Assembly (NCBI GenBank): GCA_028023455.1
Contig: JAQFVV010006215.1
Location: forward strand, 4,447,230-4,511,229
Length of the DNA: 64,000 nucleotides
Source: Epiperipatus broadwayi
Taxonomy: Eukaryota > Onychophora > Udeonychophora > Euonychophora > Peripatidae
Direction of reading: 5' to 3'
Shown: positions 58,679-64,000 of the stretch, one piece after another
Numbering within the stretch: position 1 is the stretch's first letter
Layout of the letters: each line of letters opens with the position of its first letter
The notes under the pieces: generated by a model
Databases searched by the model: none
What the model was told of the DNA's origin: nothing
What the model saw: the letters and a program-made list of their open reading frames with translations, nothing else
Position numbers and translations under genes: made by a program

Positions 58679-60368
58679 TTATAACGGAAATGGTTAATCG
58701 TACGGTTGCTTAATTATTTGTGTATTCAATTATATTTATTTCGATTATTTTATTCTACATTATACTTAATTTATTATACTTTAATTCTTTCTCCGACTTT
58801 GATTCTTTATCCATTTATTGTTTTCAACTTAGATTCTTTATTATCTTATTTATTATTTTAACCAACACCGTTACAATACAAGCAGAGAGCTAATACAGAT
58901 ACAAACTTAATTTCATATCTATACCCTTGATCGAACCCCAAGGCAATACGTACATATTATCTTGGCATTATTTTTCCCGACAAAGATACCCTCGGCTGCT
59001 GAACAACGCAAACTATTTCAAAGAAACTTAACGAATGTCCAGCGCTTGCTATTTATTTTTTAGAATTGGGATTTCGCACGAACAAGCAGCACATGAATAC
59101 CTTTAAAAAAAATCAGCATTACCCTTTAATTACTAATTACAGTTTCCTTCTTGTCGTAGCTTGGTGATAGGAGAATAAAGCAAGGACACGAAATTTAATG
59201 ATAAATATGTTTAATACTAACACTCACACTTGATATAAAAAAATACATTATAATAATAATAACAAAAACACACTTATAAAATACATAGCTATAATGAATA
59301 TATGCAAATAGATCAGATATAAAAGTTCTTAAAGTCCGGTTGATAGAGTTCTAATTTTCTCAAATCATTAATTTTATATTCAGTTATGGATAGTAGACAA
59401 ATGAAAATGCATGCATGCTTTTACCTAGGCTTTGTTGTAATTGTCCCATGGGTATTTCTTCCGAGCACTCTTGATTAACTTCCTCAAATTGTGGGGTTAT
59501 TTTCATCCAGTTTGCTGGCTAATTCTTTAGGTTGAGTTTCAATCGACAGCTACAGAAGCGGCGGTCCCTCTAGCAGCTCAGGCAAAGATCTTACATTGCG
59601 AGTCAGTGATGAGACGGCTTGAATCCGAACCCACGTCCCTTTAACGCCACTAGCCACGCACTTCTTCCATTTTCTTTTAGCTGTTGCTTCTCTAAAGTCT
59701 CTACTAGCAATGCCGGACAAAACTTGTAATTTTATTAATCTCTTTCTTTGTTCGTTGTTTTTAAAATTTTTTAATTAAGACTTAGATTTCCAACCAATTC
59801 TTATCATTATGTTTCTTTATTTAATTAGTGGCTGGAATGTAAGTCCCAATTAATTTAACAGATCAGGCCAAGATCTTCCGTTGATAACATTTCTTTGTCC
59901 GTGGAATTTAATTTGTCCAACAGACTTTCACACCTACGGCCATATTGTTTCTTTTTATATATCACATATTACATTTATTTTATTTAAAGTTTACAATTCA
60001 TTCATTTTTTCTTTCACATTTACGTTTTACATTTATTTTAATTTGTTATAATATATTTTTTTAAAAGAGAGAAGAAACGCATTTTTTTTTTTATGCATCC
60101 ACTTCCCCTCTCCCACAATAAACAAAAATAACTTTCTAGCATTTCTTACAAGAGAGAAAGAGTCGCATATCTCTATTTATGCAGCCCCCCTCCCCTTCTC
60201 TTATTATTACAAAAACCCACAGTAATTTTGACATTAGAATTTCAATTTTTCTTTTCCTTCCTTTCTTTTTTTAAAAAAAATTTATTAGCTAATTTATTTC
60301 ACCTTTATTACTTTCTAATTTTATTAATAAATATATATGTATGTCGACGACTTTACGTGGTCGTCACA
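58679..60368 (-). repeat. 5' LTR (1690 bp)
   Basis: Same ends as the 3' LTR. Two extra T residues in the T-run near 60085. All substitutions against the other LTR that I counted are transitions. Confidence 0.92.
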
Positions 60369-60876
60369 ATATATAAATATATATTAATGAAGAATTTCCA
60401 AAACAATATAAAAAATAATTTTTCATACAAATTATAAATTTTTTTAAAAAAATTTACTTCTTGCTTACTTTTAAATATGTCTACATTCTTTAAATTTTAT
60501 ATTTAATTTACTTTTTATATAAAATTCTCTCAAATTATTACAATTACTCTTCTATAATTATACCAGATTCATAAAACTTGCTATTCAAAACAAGTTTTTT
60601 CATTTTTCTATAAACTTTCTTTAACTAATCTTTATAAGATGTCACATTTACTAACAACTTTATTTCAAAATGTAAATGCTTAAATTAGTTCACAAGAAGG
60701 TATATATTAGAATTTATATCCATTAAATATTGCTTTAATCTAGTTTTCAAATTATTTTTTATTGTTCCTACTAGATTAAAATAGCATTTAATAGATAAAA
60801 ATTATAAAAGCTATATTTAGTTCTAAGCTTCCCACATGTTCAACATATATAGCCAAAATAGCTCACATCTTGTTAA
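60369..60876. other. AT-rich flank of LTR element
   Basis: No supported feature. Confidence 0.5.
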
Positions 60877-61442
60877 TAAACATTTATTGAAAAATAAAAT
60901 AAGTACTATTTATTGAACTGCAAATGTGAAGTACTTTTCAACATGCACACACACATATATAACACAGGTGTTTCTTATATGCATGTATAAACAACATTTT
61001 AATTAATTGTAGTAATTAATAATAAATTAAGGGAAATACATTAACATGTATTTTATTGTATGTGTATTTGTTCATGCATTCACTGAAGCATGAAGAAAAA
61101 AAAACTAACTATTGCTAGTTCTGCACAAAATACATATATTAGGAATCATTTATCTTTTTCACATGTGTGTGGGCATGTGTATCAGTTGTTTGACATGGAG
61201 TGGAGGATAAATATAGACTAAAAATCCTATTATCAATTTTCTCTATTTACTATAGTAAATATTCACTATACTGAATGAATCGGTTAATTAACTATTGTAT
61301 TGTTATTTTTAAAATAAGTAGCAAAACATCTGACTTTTCTCACTGCTAAATATGCTTTGGGTGACATTCTTTTTCTTTTCAATAACTTTTTTCTCTTGTA
61401 GAAATATAATAGATTAATCTCTTTATCAAAAAATTGCAATCT

Positions 61443-62245
61443 ATAGTATTATTCCTGCTATAATATTTTACTCCAGTGACATATTATTCTAAGTTTGTGA
61501 TATGTTTAAAATAATGTCTCCAAGGGATGTACGGATAAACTTAATTGATAAAATTTGTTCACAAATCCCATGGAGGCGTTATTTTAAACAGGGTGCAAAT
61601 TTAGAATATACGTCACCAGAGTAATATGTAATACCAATTGTAATATCAAACTTCAAATTAAAAAAAATGAAGGGATATATTCATTACAGAAAAAGAAAAA
61701 ACACATTACAATACTAAATCAAAACAGGTAATTGTGAATTTTTAATATGGTGCTTGTGATCGAAAACATCCTAAGTCCTCCTGGCATACTATGGCATTTT
61801 GTGCCTTCATTTGTGAATTTTATTATGGCACTCCGTGCTGCTAAAAGCATCTTTCACCCTCACCCATCCCCACCTTAATACGGGACTTTTTTTCCCAATG
61901 ATATGAAAAAGAACCCTGAAACATTTTTTAAATGATGAACTGTAAGTTTAACCTTTTTTTTTTTTAAAAAAAAAAAAGCAATAACACATATATAAAGTTT
62001 TAGCTGCAATTATATTTTTCAATATAAAACTGTATTACTTATAAATGATGCAAGAGATGTATTATATTGTGGTGATGGTGGGGAGTCAATGGGCCAGACT
62101 GAACATTTAATACCTTCCAAAATAGAGTCAGTTTGACATGGATTAGTCTCATGCCAGGATTCTTGGATAATATGACATTATACATGGAAACTTTGAATAT
62201 ATATTACCAGAGTAATACATCATAGCAGGAATAATACCAAAGTAC
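61443..62245. mobile_element. DNA element with inverted ends inside copy 2
   Basis: Left end TATTATTCCTGCTAT (from 61447) and the complement of the same at the right (about 62220-62237). Both continue with TTACTC-type sequence. The sub-segment 61445-61640 is itself a palindrome (arms share GTTTAAAATAATG-like and CCATGGAG/CTCCAAGG blocks). The empty site is given by copy 1 near 47747. Confidence 0.7.
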
Positions 62246-62463
62246 CCGATCTAATTATTTTAATGTTTTTAAATCAATATTAACTTTAAATATGTTTTAA
62301 AATTTTGTAAAACTTCTAACATTATTCATAGAAAATAATTTATTATGCAAAATATTATACATCAAATTTGGAAAGAAAAATAAAGGAAAAATAAAATGTA
62401 TGTGTTTTCAACATAAACAATTTTTTTTTATATTAATATATACAATCATGAACGGTGCTATAT

Positions 62464-62524
62464 CTTGATGATCCAATGCTTTAAACATTTATTCAGTGAT
62501 TAAAGCATTGGATCATCAAGTTAT
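62464..62524. repeat. Inverted repeat at the 5' junction of the RTE LINE
   Basis: CTTGATGATCCAATGCTTTA at 62464-62483 is repeated in perfect inverse just after a ~15-base spacer (arm of 21 bp, ending at about 62521). The right arm is RTE coding sequence. Confidence 0.85.
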
Positions 62525-63500
62525 AGATCCAGGATATTGTCATATTTTAAAGAATATTTATAAAAATGCAACAGCAACAATTGGATTACGTAATGATACT
62601 AGGAAAGTCGAAATTGAGAAGGGTTTAAGACAGGGTGACTCAATATCTCCAAAACTTTTTACAGCAGTGCTGTAAAAAGTATTTTGTGGATAAAAATGGG
62701 AAGCTAAAGGAATGAAAGTAAATGGAGATTATTTAAGTCATTCAGATTTTGCAGATGATGTAATTGTTTTTTTGCAAATAATGCTTTAGAGCTGCAGGAA
62801 ATGATGCAGGAGTTATCAGATGAAAGTAGGACTTAAAAAGACTAAAGTAATGTTTAATGGATTTCCTCAAAATATGAAAATAAAGATTGATTCTGATGAG
62901 TTAGAAGAAGTTAACAGCTACAAATAAGCTACAAATACCTTGGTCAGATTATTAATACAGATGGAAACATAAAATTAATCATAGAATTAAACTTGGTTGG
63001 AGTGCTTTTGATAGAAATAACTTGATACTAAAAGGAAATATGCCTATGTGTTTGAAAAGGAAGGTTTTTAATAAATGTGTTTTACCAGTTCTTACTTATG
63101 GATCTGAGACTTGGACACTTAATAGAAGAGCAATACAAAGATTCAAATGACTCAAAAAAGTATGGAGAGATGCATGTTGGGAGTAACAAGAAGAGATCGA
63201 AAAAGCAATATATGGATAAGAGAACAAACAGGTGTTACTGACCTCATTAAAAAAATTAAAAGAATGAAGTGGAGTTGGCTGGACATATTGTTAGAAGAGA
63301 TGATAATAGATGGACAATTGAAATCTTAAACTGGATTCCAAGAGATTGTAAAAGAAAGAGACCACATGTGAGATGGATGGATGAAATAAGAAAGTGTGCA
63401 GGGGTGATGTGGATAAGAGAAGCTAAAGATCGGAGAAGATGGATTGAACTTAGAGAGACCTTCATCCTGCAGTGGATTGATAATGGTCGATGATGATGGT
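62490..63500 (+). pseudogene. RTE-type LINE, 5'-truncated RT to 3' end, sense
   Basis: Plus strand: IKALDHQVI, then motif B GLRQGDSISPKLF, KVNGDYLSHSDFADD (motif C intact), then after frameshifts YLGQI, LTYGSETWTLN, SMERCMLGVTRRDR, GHIVRRDDNRW, and RPHVRWMDEIRKCAG. This is the RTE/BovB-like order. The 60-codon frame 63147-63329 and the 74-codon frame 63269-63493 overlap in different frames. A stop follows FTAVL, with further shifts. It lacks the endonuclease, so it was truncated at insertion. The 3' end has a GATGATGATGG stretch near 63492, then an A-run. Confidence 0.92.
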
Positions 63501-63645
63501 GCTCAGAATAATAAAAAAAAATCACTGCTTGAATATCAATATCATAAAATGTATCAAAGTAAATGAGTTTTTGTCTATTTATATTTTTCTTTGGATAGCA
63601 TATAATTGAAGATGCATAGTTAGCTACAACAATTTGTGGCTTCAC

Positions 63646-64000
63646 TACATATGTCTACATATTAAAAATATTCAAGCATTTAAATTTTGAAATGAAGGTG
63701 TTAGAAAATGTGAGATCATATAAAGAAGAATTAGTTAAAGAAATTTTATATTCAAAAATGAGAAAATCAGTTTGATTAGAAAATATTAGGAATCTAACAT
63801 AATTATAGAAAGGCAATTACAATAATTGAAGGATATTTTATATAAAAAAATTAATTATATATATACAAAATTTATCTGTAAAAAGATGTAGACACATAGG
63901 AAAGTAAACAAGAAGTTAAAATTAAAAAAATTATAATTTATGTGAAACAATATTTTTTGTTTATTTTGGAAATTCGTTGAAAACATATAAGAATAATTCT
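63646..64000. other. AT-rich stretch to window end
   Basis: No supported feature. Confidence 0.5.

Larger units (their letters stand above)
54129..60368 (-). mobile_element. Gag-only LTR retrotransposon, young insertion
   Basis: 6.24 kb element in minus orientation: 5' LTR 58679-60368, PBS, gag, a noncoding stretch, a purine-rich tract (GGGCGGAGTG) and 3' LTR 54129-55816. ATATA at 54124-54128 and 60369-60373 fits a 5-bp target duplication, though the AT-rich site makes it weak. No protease, RT, RNase H or integrase: the 2.86-kb interior holds gag only, as in plant TR-GAG elements, so it would need a partner for movement. LTRs differ at about 11 sites by eye plus one 2-base T-run change, so the insertion is recent. 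Confidence 0.9.
60877..63645. repeat. Paralogous segment, copy 2, split by insertions
   Basis: Colinear with 47385-48165. Interrupted by a TIR insertion at 61443-62245 and by a RTE LINE at about 62464-63530. Removing these gives one continuous match. Confidence 0.7.

Overview
The window is intergenic and intronic DNA from an AT-rich (roughly 70% or more A+T by eye), repeat-laden animal genome. Split exons, RTE, L1/Tx1-like and other LINEs, Penelope-like elements, hAT and mariner remnants, Ty3-type LTR elements, tRNA-like retroposons and microsatellites all point to an invertebrate metazoan. The species cannot be named from the sequence. There is no bacterial-type gene organisation, and most open frames are decayed transposons or chance.

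Host genes are sparse. The one secure host coding feature is the terminal coding exon of GTF2H5 (TFIIH subunit TTDA/TFB5) on the minus strand at 46.26-46.44 kb: 59 intact codons, a polypyrimidine-AG acceptor and a polyadenylation signal. A second candidate, also on the minus strand, is a 9-codon first exon at 31.44-31.47 kb with a good start context, a GTGAGT donor and a CCAAT-type upstream region. Its downstream exons were not found.

Layout: 0-3.1 kb, decayed APE-RT LINE. 3.3-8.8 kb, tRNA-like retroposon, hammerhead elements and a foldback. 8.9-12 kb, dead Ty3-type pol with a nested tRNA-like retroposon. 13.6-24.9 kb, a cluster of foldbacks and hammerhead-ribozyme repeats, plus the left half of an hAT remnant. 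27.1-31.3 kb, hAT ends, nested palindromes and a GATA microsatellite. 32.8-37.1 kb, an antisense RTE LINE broken by a Penelope-like fragment, a tRNA-like retroposon and a palindrome. 38.8-42.3 kb, second Penelope-like fragment, mariner relic and a TIR element. 45.3-46.4 kb, two retroposons in one target beside GTF2H5. 47.4-51.8 kb, a paralogous segment and two satellite-like regions. 52.6-53.8 kb, antisense L1/Tx1-like LINE. 54.1-60.4 kb, a young gag-only LTR retrotransposon with 1.69-kb LTRs and a tRNA-Pro primer-binding site. 60.9-63.6 kb, second copy of the paralogous segment, split by a TIR insertion and a sense RTE LINE.

The most interesting system is a set of type I hammerhead ribozyme motifs in at least four repeat families, about ten copies in all. 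They show the CTGANGA and GAAA core, a very short stem III, and an asymmetric bulge in stem I where stem I is intact. Several sit in head-to-tail dimers with periods of about 365, 399 and 467 bp, and others in inverted pairs. This resembles metazoan retrozymes and Penelope-associated ribozymes, and Penelope-like fragments lie in the same window. All folds and periods were worked out by eye and have not been tested computationally.
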